From NCBI GenBank assembly GCA_934045905.1, contig OW203764.1, positions 27,578,954-27,642,953 of the forward strand: DNA of 64,000 bases, given 5' to 3'. Both the position numbers and the translations under genes were made by a program. Under the pieces are notes generated by a model. That model saw only the letters and a program-made list of their open reading frames with translations, searched no databases and had not been told where the DNA came from. Source of the DNA: Leuctra nigra. Its lineage: Eukaryota; Arthropoda; Insecta; Plecoptera; Leuctridae. Position 1 is the first letter of the stretch, and each line of letters begins with the position of its first letter. Shown here piece after piece: positions 1-10,995 of the stretch.

Positions 1-520
1 GTAATTGGGCAGTTTCAATTTCAAGCCAATTAAAACTGCTGCATTTCAGAACTTCAGAAATGTTGGGATGTCAAATCTGGTCACGTTCCGTTTAAGTTCT
101 TATTAAATGATATACTATTTACTTTAATTATACGTTTTCCGTTCGTAAGTTTGGCTTTTCATAAATAAACACTAAATTGATGAACGTTGCACAAACTTTA
201 TTTATTGAATGTCTCAATATTTCGCCTGCCTTCTGCAGGCTTCTTCAGGAGTTTGACATTAAAGTTTTTGACAGGTAGCTAAACAATGATTAAACAACTA
301 ATAATTCAAATTGTTCAATAATTCACATCAATTATTTATAACCTTCGGTAAAAGGCTCCTTTCTCTAAGATTTAACGACTACAATTTCGACCCAAATATC
401 GTTGTATCATGAATATTTGGCAATACAAATGTTCAGTTTTGTTATTTTTATCTTCCTTCAAAATCATGCAAAAGAAATTATTTGAAATTAGGTACCACGT
501 TAGCATGTTTTTTTTTATTA
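1..520 (-). mobile_element. Remnant of a Penelope-like retroelement terminus
   Basis: On the minus strand, CTGAAGAAGCCTGC and GGCAGGCGAAATATTG (251-216) form the hairpin and GAAA box typical of Penelope-like element terminal repeats, which in many animals hold a hammerhead ribozyme. No reverse-transcriptase frame is present, so this is at best a terminal fragment; its edges are not defined. Positions 260-520 show nothing else recognisable. Confidence 0.4.
203..262 (-). ncRNA. Candidate hammerhead ribozyme-like motif
   Basis: Read on the minus strand: AATGTCAAACTC, then CTGAAGA (fits CUGANGA), a 6-bp stem GCCTGC/GCAGGC with a 5-nt loop, GAAA, TATT, then GAGACATT. The last segment pairs with the first through CTC/GAG and AATGT/ACATT, giving helix I with a bulge. 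An extra A lies before helix II and helix III would be minimal, as in the short hammerheads of Penelope-like elements. Activity is not shown. Confidence 0.4.
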
Positions 521-1454
521 TCTAGTGGAGCGGTCGCTCCACGCCAGCCAAGTCGTACGGCGCGCGCACACTCTCATATAAAGGCTGGAGCAAACCCACT
601 TTTACTGTAAGCATCAAAGTGGCATTTTCGGCCTACTGGATCTTAAAATTGAGAAATCTCACATTGTTGCGAAATATCTTAATTTCGAGCTATGGCCCAC
701 CCTACAACATATACCAAATTTGGGAACAATAGGTTACGCCCTTTGCGCGCTAGAGGGCCGTGAAAACAGTGTTTTAGGGCGGTTTTCATAATCAGTAATC
801 ATAGTAGTAGGCTGGAGCTAAAATCCGGTAAACAGGCCACAGCCTAAACGGCTGAACCGATTGATCTCACATTTTTACCACGTGTGCACTTTTGGCGTCT
901 GATTTAACCTTGTCCCCATGAATTTTTTGTGCCGCCATTTTGAAACCGGAAGTGACGTCATATCTCGTCAACGGTTGGACCGATCGGAACGAAATTTGCG
1001 CCAATCGTTTCAGACGGTCATCTATATGGATTATCAATATCAAAAGACTGAACATTATTTTAAATAAACCGGAAATGACGTCATGAAATTTAATATACAT
1101 CGATTTGCATTTCAGCAACAACTGTTGATCCGATTGTCTTGATATTTATGTAACGTTTGTACTTTTGATATTTCATTTGACTTGTTATAAAACCAACCGG
1201 AAGCCGCCATTTTGAAACCGGAAGTGACATCATGTCTCAAAAACGGCTAAACAGATTAGAACAAAACCAGCGCTAAACGATTTAGACGGTCAACTTTATG
1301 TAATCAGTAATATTTGATGATTTAAATATCGAAACCGGAAATGACGTCACACATTTTATGACCTATACCGGAAATGACGTCATAAATATGCTAAATGACG
1401 CTAAATTCACCACTTTATACTTTAAAATAGATATAAGTAAACGTACTTTGTAAA

Positions 1455-2020
1455 TAATTATAAATTCAAGGTTGCAGTGTTCTCGGCGGCCATTTTTAAA
1501 ACCGAAAGTGACGTCATATATCGTAAACGGTTGTACCGATTGCAACCTAAGTTTGGAAATGTGTTGGACTAATAATTATGAATTCAAGACGACATTATTT
1601 TCGGCCGCCATTGTTAAAACCGGAAGTGACGTCAAATATCTAAAATGGCTGTACCGATTGCAATCAAATTTTGGAAATGTGTTGTACTAATAATTATGAA
1701 TTCAAGACGACATTATTTTCGGCCGCCATTGTTAAAACCGGAAGTGACGTCATATATCGAAAATGGCTGTACCGATTGCAACCAAATTTTGGAAATGTGT
1801 TGTACTAATAATTATGAATTCAAGACGACATTATTTTAGGCCGTTATTGTTAAAACCGGAAGTGACGTCATATATCAAAAACGGCTGTACCGATTGCAGC
1901 CAAATTTTGGAAATGTGTAGGAGTAATAATTATGAATTCAAGACGACATTATTTTCGGCCGCCATTGCTAAAACCGGAAGTGACGTCATATATCGAAAAC
2001 GGCTGGACCGATTGTAACGA
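1455..2020 (+). repeat. 118-bp tandem repeat array with ETS-CRE motifs (left copy)
   Basis: The phrase aataattatgaattcaaga recurs at 1571, 1689, 1807 and 1925, exactly 118 bp apart, with a more diverged unit before it. Each unit carries gccgccattg, then ACCGGAAGTGACGTCA, then a conserved accgattg. Overlapping open frames of 60-84 codons through the array are repeat artefacts that read the same words in each unit. Confidence 0.9.
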
Positions 2021-2187
2021 AACTTAAAGCTATTCTTCTTGGATAATTATTTTAATCTTATATACCAAACGCAACTTTTCTAAGTATCCAAATCGGCATA
2101 GGCGTATTTTTTTAAAGAAATAAGTTCTTGCACGGACACAAGCTGTGCTACAAGCTGTATGAATAAACTAACAAAAGAAGTGATATC

Positions 2188-3462
2188 CCAGAAAAAAACA
2201 CTCCGTGTAAAAAAGGCAGCCAAGTCTCTTTACTTTAAAAAAATTCAACACCGAAAAGGAGTGATATCAAAAAAGGAGCCAAGTCAATGACATTTCCAAA
2301 TATTTAATCGTATCTTTGAAATAAAAGTATAAACACCGAGAAATACTTTACAAAAGGACTTGGCGCATCGTTTTTTTAAAGACATTTTTCTATTCATAAG
2401 CATGTGCCATTTATATACAACCGTCATTTTGAATGTTTAGAATAATAGGGAAACATCTTTCAATTAGGTACATATTATACATACCTTCTGTAAAATATTT
2501 TCTATATGAATATATACGCTATGAAACTTGTTGTCTATGCTTTCTATAAATATACACAATAGTTATCTTCGTAATATTGTTTCGTGGTGAATATAATTAA
2601 GTCTCATGCGTTATACCTTCTCATCATGTAACAATTTCTATTAATACACATTTTATAAAAATACATTTCACAAAGAAGACAGTCATATTGAATTTCTATT
2701 AAAAAATTTAACTTTATACACTTGACACTTCAAAAATATATAATTGTGTTCCATTAGTTAGTAATTATTTGACAACGTTTCATGATTTCCTTCAGTCAAG
2801 ATCAAATTATGAAAAGATACCAGTCTAATATCGCCATATTAACAGTACTGCAAGAATATGTATGAGCCCACTTCCAATTGATATGAAGGGATGTGTGTTG
2901 TGAAAAATATCCGACCGAACCGGGGCACGAACTTGGGACCTCTCACTTGCCGGGCGAGAGCTCTACCAACTGAGCTACCCGATCGGACGGGCGGACATTA
3001 GACACAACACACTGATGAGGATCCTGACTCCTGACTCCATGGAAGTTTTCCAAAGAAACCTACATTCTCACCACTTCCAATTGTTATGTAATTCTTTCAC
3101 CCTTATATTACTTATATATTACAGCATAAAATCATGCTTCTATCGCCATTGACAAAACTATAAAATAGTCATTACTAAAAGTAGCTTGATTCATAGATTT
3201 TGGCTCTAATAGAAAGAGGAAAATGTACCTACTTGTAAATTTCTTTCCACTTTTAGGATAGAATGATGTCTTTAAAAAAACGATGCGCCAAGTCCTTTTG
3301 TAAAGTATTTCTCGGTGTTTATACTTTTATTTCAAAGATACGATTAAATATTTGGAAATGTCATTGACTTGGCTCCTTTTTTGATATCACTCCTTTTCGG
3401 TGTTGAATTTTTTTAAAGTAAAGAGACTTGGCTGCCTTTTTTACACGGAGTGTTTTTTTCTG
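2188..3462. repeat. Inverted repeat block with about 200-bp arms
   Basis: 2188-2392 (agaaaaaaacactccgtg ... gcatcgtttttttaaaga) is repeated in reverse complement at 3262-3462. The arms bear cttggcgcatcg and cacggagtg words also present at 59970-60355. The block always joins the element body at the same GATATCACTT junction in the three copies, so it is part of the element and not an independent insert. Confidence 0.88.
2911..2990 (-). repeat. tRNA-derived (SINE-like) sequence, left copy
   Basis: On the minus strand, TAGCTCAGTTGGTAGAGC is a good A box, CTCGC/GTGAG closes a 7-nt loop CCGGCAA, and a degenerate B box AGTTCGTGCCCC follows. Loop position 33 is C instead of the near-universal U, the acceptor stem is imperfect, and it sits inside a transposon, so it is not called a functional tRNA gene. 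The same sequence lies at 32280-32359, with a fragment at 14088-14146. Confidence 0.7.
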
Positions 3463-6400
3463 GTTTTACTTACTGTAACAGGTCAAAAAATATACGTGTT
3501 TTCTCTCTTCTCTATAGACAGACATCTTTAAAATGACGCTAATACCAAAAACTTTAAGGGTGGTACTACCGGGTGGTTATAACCTTTTATTGTACACTTA
3601 CGACTCAGAAATGAACAGAAAGCTCTCTACAGATAAATCTTGAAACCCATCTAGAACTGGAGTACGATATAATTTAAAAGTAGAGTTATTGCATTGTTCA
3701 GTGTCACATTAACTGCAATTTTATTGCATGCCCTGGTTAGTTGTCCTTATTTTTCATTGTCGACAACTAAGACTAACGGGTGCAAAACTATATCTGCTAC
3801 TTGAAGCTTTCAAATTTAAAAATAATATAGACTATATATAGCGTGTTATTCTTTTTAACCCCTCTCCTCCAAGCCTTTGTGCTGCACGTTCCAGTAACGA
3901 CGAAATTGAATTTAAAATCAACGTTGTTAAATATGAGTCCCGCTCTGCTCTCTGCCAGATGAGAAGTGCTTTGTACCAACGACGTGACGTCATAATACGT
4001 TGAAGAGGCCGTAGAAAAAAACTTCCGTCAGAGTTCAATCCACAAACATGTGAATAATATTTGCCGACTGAACGTATCAGACTGTTGGAGACGAAGAGCC
4101 AATCAGAATAACTCAGTATGCGATGGTTTCGTCCCAGACGTTCTCAGCAGAAGGTTTTGTTTCGTACCGCGCTCTGGTCTTGAATCTCACCCTGAAGCGT
4201 AGAAAGAGGAGTCAAAGAGTTTAGTGTCAAAGAAGATCTTGCCTTCATCGTCTGAGAGTGCCTCAAGTCATCTTTGCAAGATAGTCACGCAGCTCTTTGG
4301 ACGACGTGAGAGCTCCCTGGTGGCTCTCTATAGACAATAACGCAAAACATGGCACTTCCACCTGTTAAAATAATATCTGTATTAACATATCAACGCCCGG
4401 CTCTTCGCATCGGAATGGCTTCGTAGTTTGGATGCTCAATCCCATTCCAATAAAAACATTGCATATTCAATTTCTGAGAAGCTTCTAAAGTTCTTCACAA
4501 TTATTTATGGAAATTATAGAAATAAAAATATCCCGTTTCACGAAGTCGACGTCGATTTGGTTGAATATTATACCTCCATAGAGAAGGAATACAAATGCAA
4601 TGTTTTTCAAGCAGGCATTTCCTGAGGCCAAGAACATCTGTCTTCCTTACTGAAAATCGATATTATGCTGACTTGATCAGACGCATCACATTTTAGGGTC
4701 ACTGAATAAAATATCGAACTCATTTTTTATTATCGAATCGTGACTGAGTTCTGGTCATAGCTTTTCGGAACCAAATATCGAAGAGAAAGAGCAAGAGAGA
4801 GAGAGAAATGAAGCTCAATTTCGTTTTATGACACTGGTTTACCCAACACCCTTCCCACCCCTCCGCTTCACCGCTCGACGCCGTCCGTCCTTCTGTCCGA
4901 CCGCAGCTCCCTGGGCACACGTCATAAGGCAATCAAATACAAATTATCCTCATTTCATTCCCTAGTTGCGACGCTCTCATTGGTTATTAAATTCATCCCA
5001 GTTAGCGGATTACACGACATTGTGCGTCACTTTTCGATCGAAATCAATTCACATTCATCAATAAAACTCGGTGCAATCATTTTGCAAGGGTTCATTGCGA
5101 GGATTCGTTTGAGTGAAGCCGCTCATGCGAATGTCGCGAAAATTTAAATTGAATCCATCGTTGTTGTAAAAACAGAAATAATGATAATACTGAATTCGTA
5201 ATTGTGAATTATCAGATAAAATACGAGGTATTAACTCAACATTTAATCTATTTGAAGTACTACAGTATAATCCACAGAACGCTTTCGAGAGAAAATTTAA
5301 TTTAATTTCTATGTTATTTGGAAATAATAAACGTGTTTTATATTTCGATTTACGTTAACGCAATGTTGTAGATATTCAGAAGCTAGCTGAGATGAGTCTT
5401 CTCTCCCCTACTCCCAACTTCAATTACGAGGACAATATACCCCAGTAAATTAAATAAAGCAGAATGTTTAAAGGAAAATAGCACTAAGTTATCTTGTAGA
5501 TGAGTCTATGTTACTTTATCTCCTAGGCTTGTAAATAATTATAATAATGTGTTATCACTTGCATTAAAATTGTACTAAATAGAATCACCAAAATTCGACA
5601 TTTCTATTTTGTCAATTGAACATTTTATAAAGTCGTTTTTTAAATACTATAGGTCCAACCAAATTTTCTTCCATAGCAGACTAAAATTCGGAGAGAAGTC
5701 AGAATTGGAATCCGGCGTATTGAAGTAACAGGACCTTGAAGTTAATCTCATATTTACATATTATACATATTATATATTATATAACGAAATAAAGATAAAG
5801 AATACGCCACTGTATTACTAGATATTTTACAACTCAATAAATGTACTACTTTTTTAAAAAATGTGGGGAGCAATATTAGGCATAGGTAAATTTAATCTGG
5901 AACGAATGAATGAGATGAAGAACCTGACATCCATGACGGTGTTTGTGAAGTACATGCTCCATCAAGAGTTGAGCGAAACCATCGGATTGGGATTACGACC
6001 GCAATATGCCTCTTCAATCTGTCCTCTTCTTCGTAAATATCAGAACAGAGATGCCACGATATTGGTCGACTTATTTCATGGATCATTTTCCAATTACTGG
6101 CCGACTCAAGAGCGTCCCGGCGCTTCACAGCGACGCTTATAACGTGGAGAAATATAGACGTCGTTTATACTTTCCGAGTGTCGTCGGATTAGACTAGACG
6201 TCCCAACTCCGATGACAACCCAGTGGTGGTGATAGCTGACACTTCTATGAATGCAATTTCTACATGTAGGTGGAAATACGAGTATACGAATTAGGTTAGA
6301 GAGAGAAAGAGATAGAGATTGGAGAATACCGAAGTTTATTGATACGTAAGAAAGCACAACGACATACATATTTTTTACGATTCTTGGGGAATATCTTCTT

Positions 6401-6680
6401 CAATCGTTATATTTACGCTTCGTTCTGTATGGCGAACAATAAATATTGTACCATTTTGTGACATGTTGAAGATGAAGGGAAATGGGACGTGAGAAAACTA
6501 GACATCTTCGCTCATATTTGCAAAACTTTGTATATTCTACTCGCGAATCTCGTCGGATATTGTCACTCACAGATCAATTTCAAACATTTTCTAATTTGAA
6601 TAAGAGCACTAGAAGTATGTCAAGAGAATTATTGTATTCGTAATATACTAGGCTTATTATAATTATATAATACAACTAAG
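3463..6680. other. No recognisable gene or element
   Basis: Only short open frames occur, for example 5861-6142 on the plus strand (93 codons) and 6106-6369 on the minus strand. Neither has a motif, family resemblance or splice context I can recognise. A short GA run lies at 4795-4807. Confidence 0.5.
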
Positions 6681-7395
6681 ACAGGAAAACGCTCTGTGTA
6701 ACGCCTTGACAAGCGAGCACCAGTACGTGCACACAAACATCGAAACGAAATATCCTGAGTCACATAAATATTAAGCACTATACCTATAAACCAACTGAAA
6801 AAGCTAACACATTTTTTTTTTTTATAAACAGCGAATTGTTTTGTAAACACACTTTCAGTTGTCAACAAATGCATCCGTTGTAGAATTAAAGATACTCTTT
6901 GCCCATCAAAATAATAGTTAATTGTCTAGCCTAGCGTATGAAAATAACGAAACAGATGACTGACTTGTGGAACAAAACCAATATACACTTCAACAATCAA
7001 AGAAATAACTATAGGTGCATACGCACGTATTATGATGGTTACGATTTCTAACAGTAAAAGATCAGCATGTAGCTGATCGTTTCCAAGCTAGGTAATCGAA
7101 GCGTGTCGAGCGGCCGCAACGCACTCCTCAAACCTACAAGGCTAATCATGGAAAAACATAATGTTTTTTATTTATGAATGGATCTTTCTCAAAAACTATA
7201 CAGGTCTAGGCTAGTATGAGATGATGTGTGTGCAAAATTTCAGATTGATACGTAGAACGGTGCGACCTGGGTTGAAGCCAAGGTCTTTATAATTATATAC
7301 TTGGGTTGAAGCGACAAAAAAAAACAATAAAGAAACGCACATATACAGAGAAAGTGCCACAAGAGTGAAGTGGAGACGCTCGCTCCGCTCGCTTA
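6681..7395 (-). mobile_element. Helitron-like nonautonomous element, copy A
   Basis: In minus orientation it begins with the family head (gcgagcggagcgagcgtctcc, then an A-rich/T-rich stretch and agaaagtgccac) at 7395 and ends with the hairpin-bearing tail ending in GCGTTTTCCTG at 6681. Both ends match the better preserved copies at 26463-27369 and 35519-36315. The final CTRG is degenerate here (CTGT). Confidence 0.6.
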
Positions 7396-9106
7396 ATGAA
7401 CACAAGAATAATTTGTTCAACTTAGAACATGAAAAATACTCTCCGGAAAAAGTTGACGAGAAAGCAATGAGCACAACAAATAATATGATTGAACTTCATT
7501 TAAATACTCTATAACCATTCGTAGAAACAAATGTTTTTTACCAAGTCAATTAGTGACTCTTTCTAAATTGACTAAACTAAAACTGTGCACTTTGCGTCGT
7601 GTACGTACTAAAACATCAGTCACTCTGCAATGGAGACTCTTTTCTTGTATAAGTAGCTTTAACGACTGGTGATTGCCCCACTTTCGAACAAACAAGGAAA
7701 TAAAGTTAATTATTCAAACACAAAGTTTTTTTTCTCTAGAAATTATATATTCTAGCAATAATCTAATTTAAAAAGTGCACTGGATGAAATCTAACAAGTA
7801 TTTTTTGCAAAGACATTGAATTGTTCAAAGAGAGTGGTTTATGTGTAAAATACGTAATGGTAAAAAAGAAATGTACTTTGTCTAGTTAGAGGACTGGATT
7901 ACGAACATACTATTTCAGAGCTTTATATGATTGTTTGTATTATAGAAACACCGCCGTTCTATTAGGATCTCTTACGAGCCGCCGAGCAATGTTCTAGAGC
8001 CCTACCGACTACTTACAAGCGTTCAACTAAATTTCAGTAGTCGGTTGGTTAGCAGGCTACAAAATCCGTGTCAGAAAATCAAATTTTAACTCGCATTTGT
8101 TCCGACATTTTAAATAACTACGATTCAGATTCGCTCACTAAATTTATCCCTCCCTTTCAATATTGATTGTTTTGTATTTCTGAGATTATCCTAACTGACA
8201 TGTATTTGTTACCAGAGGATCTGGTCGTGTGGCTATCTGGGAGAGATCAGCATTCACAGGTGTCAGGAACAGCATGGTCTGTTTGCTACTCACTTCTCCC
8301 GTTGAGTTATTGCTGATGTGAGTGGCCATCATCAATCTCTGCGCTATGGGTGAGATATTTATTCGCGAGTGTCATTTATCACGATTATCGCAGCAAACAA
8401 AGCCGTTCTCATTTCTATTACTATGTTATATATAAAATGTTAAACATGGTTTATAACTGATAGATTGCTTCGAGGTTCAAGGTGAAGTTTGTTTTTATAT
8501 GTTTTTTGTGTTCTATATGAAATGCTAAGAAATGTATCATTCAAGACACAAATAAGAAAGATTGTGATACATAAATTCAGAAAAGGAATATGTGAGAAAA
8601 ATTTATTCTTAGTGTATTTTCTTTCCAATAAAATGTATAATAAAAATAAAAATAATAAATAACACGATAATATTACCCTTTAAAAACAATTATTTTCTAT
8701 TGGAATAAAATTCACATTGAAATATCAAGTATTATTTACCCAGGATAAACGACAATATGGAAAACAATGCAGAAAGCTCTATCAGCAACAACCTGTTTCA
8801 GAATTATAGGATTATCAGGACTATTTGGGTACATGTCCCATTTGATTGAAAGTTATCATGTCAAACGGACTATTTGGACGTCCTGATATTTATGATTGCC
8901 ATCAAGGAGCCCCATATATTACACGGGCATTTTGATCCACGTATGAGACTCAGACTTTAGTTGCTAGTTTGATTCATGGGAAATTAGACGTGAAAATATT
9001 GGATTTTCGTCACGAAATGCGCATTTCACCCTGGGTCGAAGTAATGTACACTATCTTCCTTATGTCTACAGTTTACATTACGACAGGCGATGTAAAGCGA
9101 ATTGAC
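7396..9106. other. No recognisable gene
   Basis: AT-rich spacer. No coding motif, clear repeat boundary or RNA gene was identified. Confidence 0.5.
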
Positions 9107-9110
9107 GTAC

Positions 9111-9279
9111 TGTTGTGTCCAGGAGATAGAAATGCAACAAGATTAGTTTAAAAGACTTTTTATTCTCTTCTCACAAGAACAAACTTACATTCTTTCCATC
9201 TCAAATATCCTATCTTCTTCTTTTCTCTCTGCCTCCTTGATGTCCTTCCCAGAGCCTATATATTAGGCAAGGCCTAATA
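9111..9279 (-). repeat. 3' LTR
   Basis: In the minus sense this repeat begins TATTAGGCCTTGCCTAATA, a palindrome, then a TATATAGG TATA-like box, and later AATAAA, and ends GACACAACA. It differs from the other LTR by only a few bases and a one-base indel in its middle. Confidence 0.88.
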
Positions 9280-9320
9280 ATTCCCCCTCCAAAAAGAGCC
9301 TTGAGGCATGGGTGCTTCAA

Positions 9321-9366
9321 GGCGCTTAGGGCGCTTCAAGGCGCTTCAAGGCGCTTCAAGGCGCTA
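9321..9366. repeat. Short tandem repeat of ggcgcttcaa
   Basis: A 10-bp word, ggcgcttcaa, is repeated about four to five times near the 3' end of the LTR element, a second young tandem array beside the 33-bp one. Confidence 0.8.
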
Positions 9367-9640
9367 CGCACCCATGCGGGAACTGGAATGACCGGCAACA
9401 ATTGGGCTACATTTGCCCGGCCCGCTGACTTGCCAGACTTCGGATCGCCGAGCTCGTAGACGTTGCGTCCTATGGCCCGGACAATACGGAACGGACCATT
9501 CCTCTTTGATGCTAGACCGCTTGCAATGCCTTTGCGGTGCGGTGGTGCCTGGCGACGCTGAGTACCTGCAGCGTAGTGAAGCTGCGTACTGGCGAACTTG
9601 TGTCGCGGTGTATGGACATTTTGCTGTCGCTTCGCGTCGC
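9336..9640 (-). pseudogene. Remnant of Ty3/gypsy integrase C-terminus (GPY/F module)
   Basis: The minus-strand frame downstream of the minisatellite reads KGIASGLASKRNGPFRIV, then VYELGDPKSGKSAGRANVAQ and LLPV. The GPF(R)xxR...YELxD pattern with a following vHVxxLkP-like stretch is the C-terminal module of Ty3/gypsy integrases. The catalytic core is missing. Reading frames on the other strand through this region are shadows. Confidence 0.7.
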
Positions 9641-9654
9641 TTCGAATCTTTGAC

Positions 9655-10508
9655 GGATTCCATGCACTGCACCTTGGAAGCCTCGACGGCGTCCATGCAC
9701 TGCACCTTGGAAGCCTCGATGGCGTCCGTGCCCCGCACCTTGGAAGCCTCGACGGCGTCCGTGCCCTGCACCTTGGAAGCCTCGACGGAGTCCATGCACT
9801 GCACCATGGAAGCCTCGACGGCGTCCATACACTGCACCTTGGAATCCTCGACGACGTCCATGCACTGCACCTTGGAAGCCTCGACGGCGTCCGTGCCCTG
9901 CACCTTGGAAGCCTCGACGGAGTCCATGCACTGCACCATGGAAGCCTCGACGGCGTCCATGCACTGCACCTTGGAAGCCTCGACGGCGTCCGTGCCCTGC
10001 ACCTTGGAAGCCTCGACGGAGTCCATGCACTGCACCATGGAAGCCTCGACGGCGTCCATGCACTGCACCTTGGAAGCCTCGACTGCGTCCGTGCCCTGCA
10101 CCTTGGAAGCCTCGACGGAGTCCATGCACTGCACCTTGGAAGCCTCGACGGCGTCCGTGCCCTACACCTTGGAAGCCTCGACGGAGTCCATGCACTGCAC
10201 CTTGGAAGCCTCGACGGCGTCCGTGCCCTGCACCTTGGAAGCCTCGACGGAGTCCATGCACTGCACCTTGGAAGCCTCGACGGCGTCCGTGCCCTGCACC
10301 TTGGAAGCCTCGACGGCGTCCGTGCCCTGCACCTTGGAAGCCTCGACGGAGTCCATGCACTGCACCTTGGAAGCCTCGACGGCGTCCGTGCCCTGCACCT
10401 TGGAAGCCTCGACGGAGTCCATGCACTGCACCTTGGAAGCCTCGACGGCATCCGTGCCCTGCACCTTGGAATCCTCGACGGCGTCCATGCACTGCACCTC
10501 GGAACCTT
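9655..10508 (-). repeat. 33-bp minisatellite, about 26 units, two alternating variants
   Basis: The unit gcctcgacggcgtccrtgc plus mctgcaccttggaa is exactly 33 bp, so it keeps any frame open; both strands show long frames of 11-residue repeats. Two variants, one with ccatgcactg and one with ccgtgccctg, mostly alternate, often linked to gag versus gcg upstream, implying expansion by 66-bp dimers. In the sense frame it would encode repeats like VEASKVQGTDA. Copy number was judged by length and reading. Confidence 0.9.
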
Positions 10509-10743
10509 CGACGGAGTCCCCTTGACGTCGAAGTGGAGAAGGCGTGGCGGTTGTGTCCTGAACTGATAGTACAGTAGACGTCGTGGACGCTGCTCGTTCT
10601 GCTACTATTTGACGCATCGCAGCCAAGAAACCTTGAGAGTCACAGGCCTTGAAACGTAACATGTCGCGTTGCAGGTCGAGGGGCAACCTGCTCCACCCTG
10701 AAATTTGTTCCAACCGGTAGCAAGATTCCATGTTTTGCTCCAT
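10509..10743 (-). pseudogene. Possible gag-like 5' coding remnant of the LTR element
   Basis: A minus-strand frame starts MEQNMESCYRLEQISGWSRL, continues through LDLQRDMLRFKACDSQGFL and reads directly into the minisatellite (to 10162). Its position after the primer-binding site fits gag. I do not recognise a zinc knuckle or capsid motif, so the identity rests on position. Confidence 0.4.
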
Positions 10744-10821
10744 GCCAACAGATAAATGTGACTGGCTTGGAAATTGTATGAAATACCTGGCTTAAAAGTG
10801 AAATTCGGACGAGCCCCCACT

Positions 10822-10991
10822 TGTTGTGTCCAGGAGATAGAAATGCAACAAGATTAGTTTAAAAGACTTTTTATTCTCTTCTCACAAGAACAAACTTACA
10901 TTCTTTTCCATCTCAATAATCCTATCTTCTTCTTTTCTCTCTGCCTCCTTGATGTCCTTCCCAGAGCCTATATATTAGGCAAGGCCTAATA
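10822..10991 (-). repeat. 5' LTR
   Basis: Near-identical to 9111-9279. The TATA-like box near its start would drive minus-strand transcription through the element. The small number of differences between LTRs indicates a recent insertion. Confidence 0.88.
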
Positions 10992-10995
10992 GTAC

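Larger units (their letters stand above)
521..3462 (-). mobile_element. 2.94-kb composite foldback/tandem-array transposon, left copy
   Basis: This is a near-identical inverted twin of 31802-34745. Read on the minus strand it has three parts: a palindromic block (arms of about 200 bp at 3262-3462 and 2188-2392 enclosing a 870-bp loop with a tRNA-like sequence), a body with a 118-bp tandem repeat array and many TGACGTCA motifs, and a terminal hairpin GTGGAGCG/CGCTCCAC directly before CTAGA. The same three parts occur in the diverged copy at 59970-61289, which fixes the ends. No transposase is encoded, so it is nonautonomous. The end hairpin plus CTAG recalls Helitron-like (Helentron/HINE) ends, but that class assignment is uncertain. 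Confidence 0.8.
9111..10991 (-). mobile_element. Compact nonautonomous Ty3/gypsy-derived LTR retrotransposon with minisatellite core
   Basis: Direct repeats of 169 and 170 bp (9111-9279, 10822-10991) are flanked by the 4-bp target duplication GTAC (9107-9110 and 10992-10995). In minus sense the 5' LTR is followed after two bases by TGGGGGCTCGTCCGAATT, resembling a tRNA-Pro primer-binding site, and the 3' LTR is preceded by GGAGGGGGAAT, a polypurine tract. The interior keeps only a short gag-like 5' frame, a 33-bp minisatellite, and an integrase C-terminal remnant with the GPF motif. Reverse transcriptase and protease are absent, so it depends on a helper. It is 1881 bp, far shorter than the usual 5 kb or more. 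Confidence 0.9.

Noticed and set aside
1472..2017. Open frames of 64-84 codons with repeated MAVPIA-type starts (also 33249-33794)
   Set aside because: Repeat artefacts of the 118-bp array. The same words recur every 118 bp in shifting frames, with no protein family resemblance.
2911..2990. Functional tRNA gene (alanine-like anticodon GGC)
   Set aside because: C at the U33 position, weak acceptor stem and degenerate B box, plus location within a transposon present in two copies.
5861..6142. 93-codon plus-strand frame as a gene
   Set aside because: No recognisable motif, overlaps an equally long minus-strand frame, and no splice or promoter context.
9655..10508. Possible CRISPR array
   Set aside because: Units are contiguous with no unique spacers, and the context is a retrotransposon in a eukaryotic genome.
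9336..10566. Five overlapping long open frames (193 to 371 codons) on both strands
   Set aside because: They are produced by the 33-bp minisatellite, which lacks stops in several frames. Only the short non-repeat ends in the minus sense carry retroelement signal.
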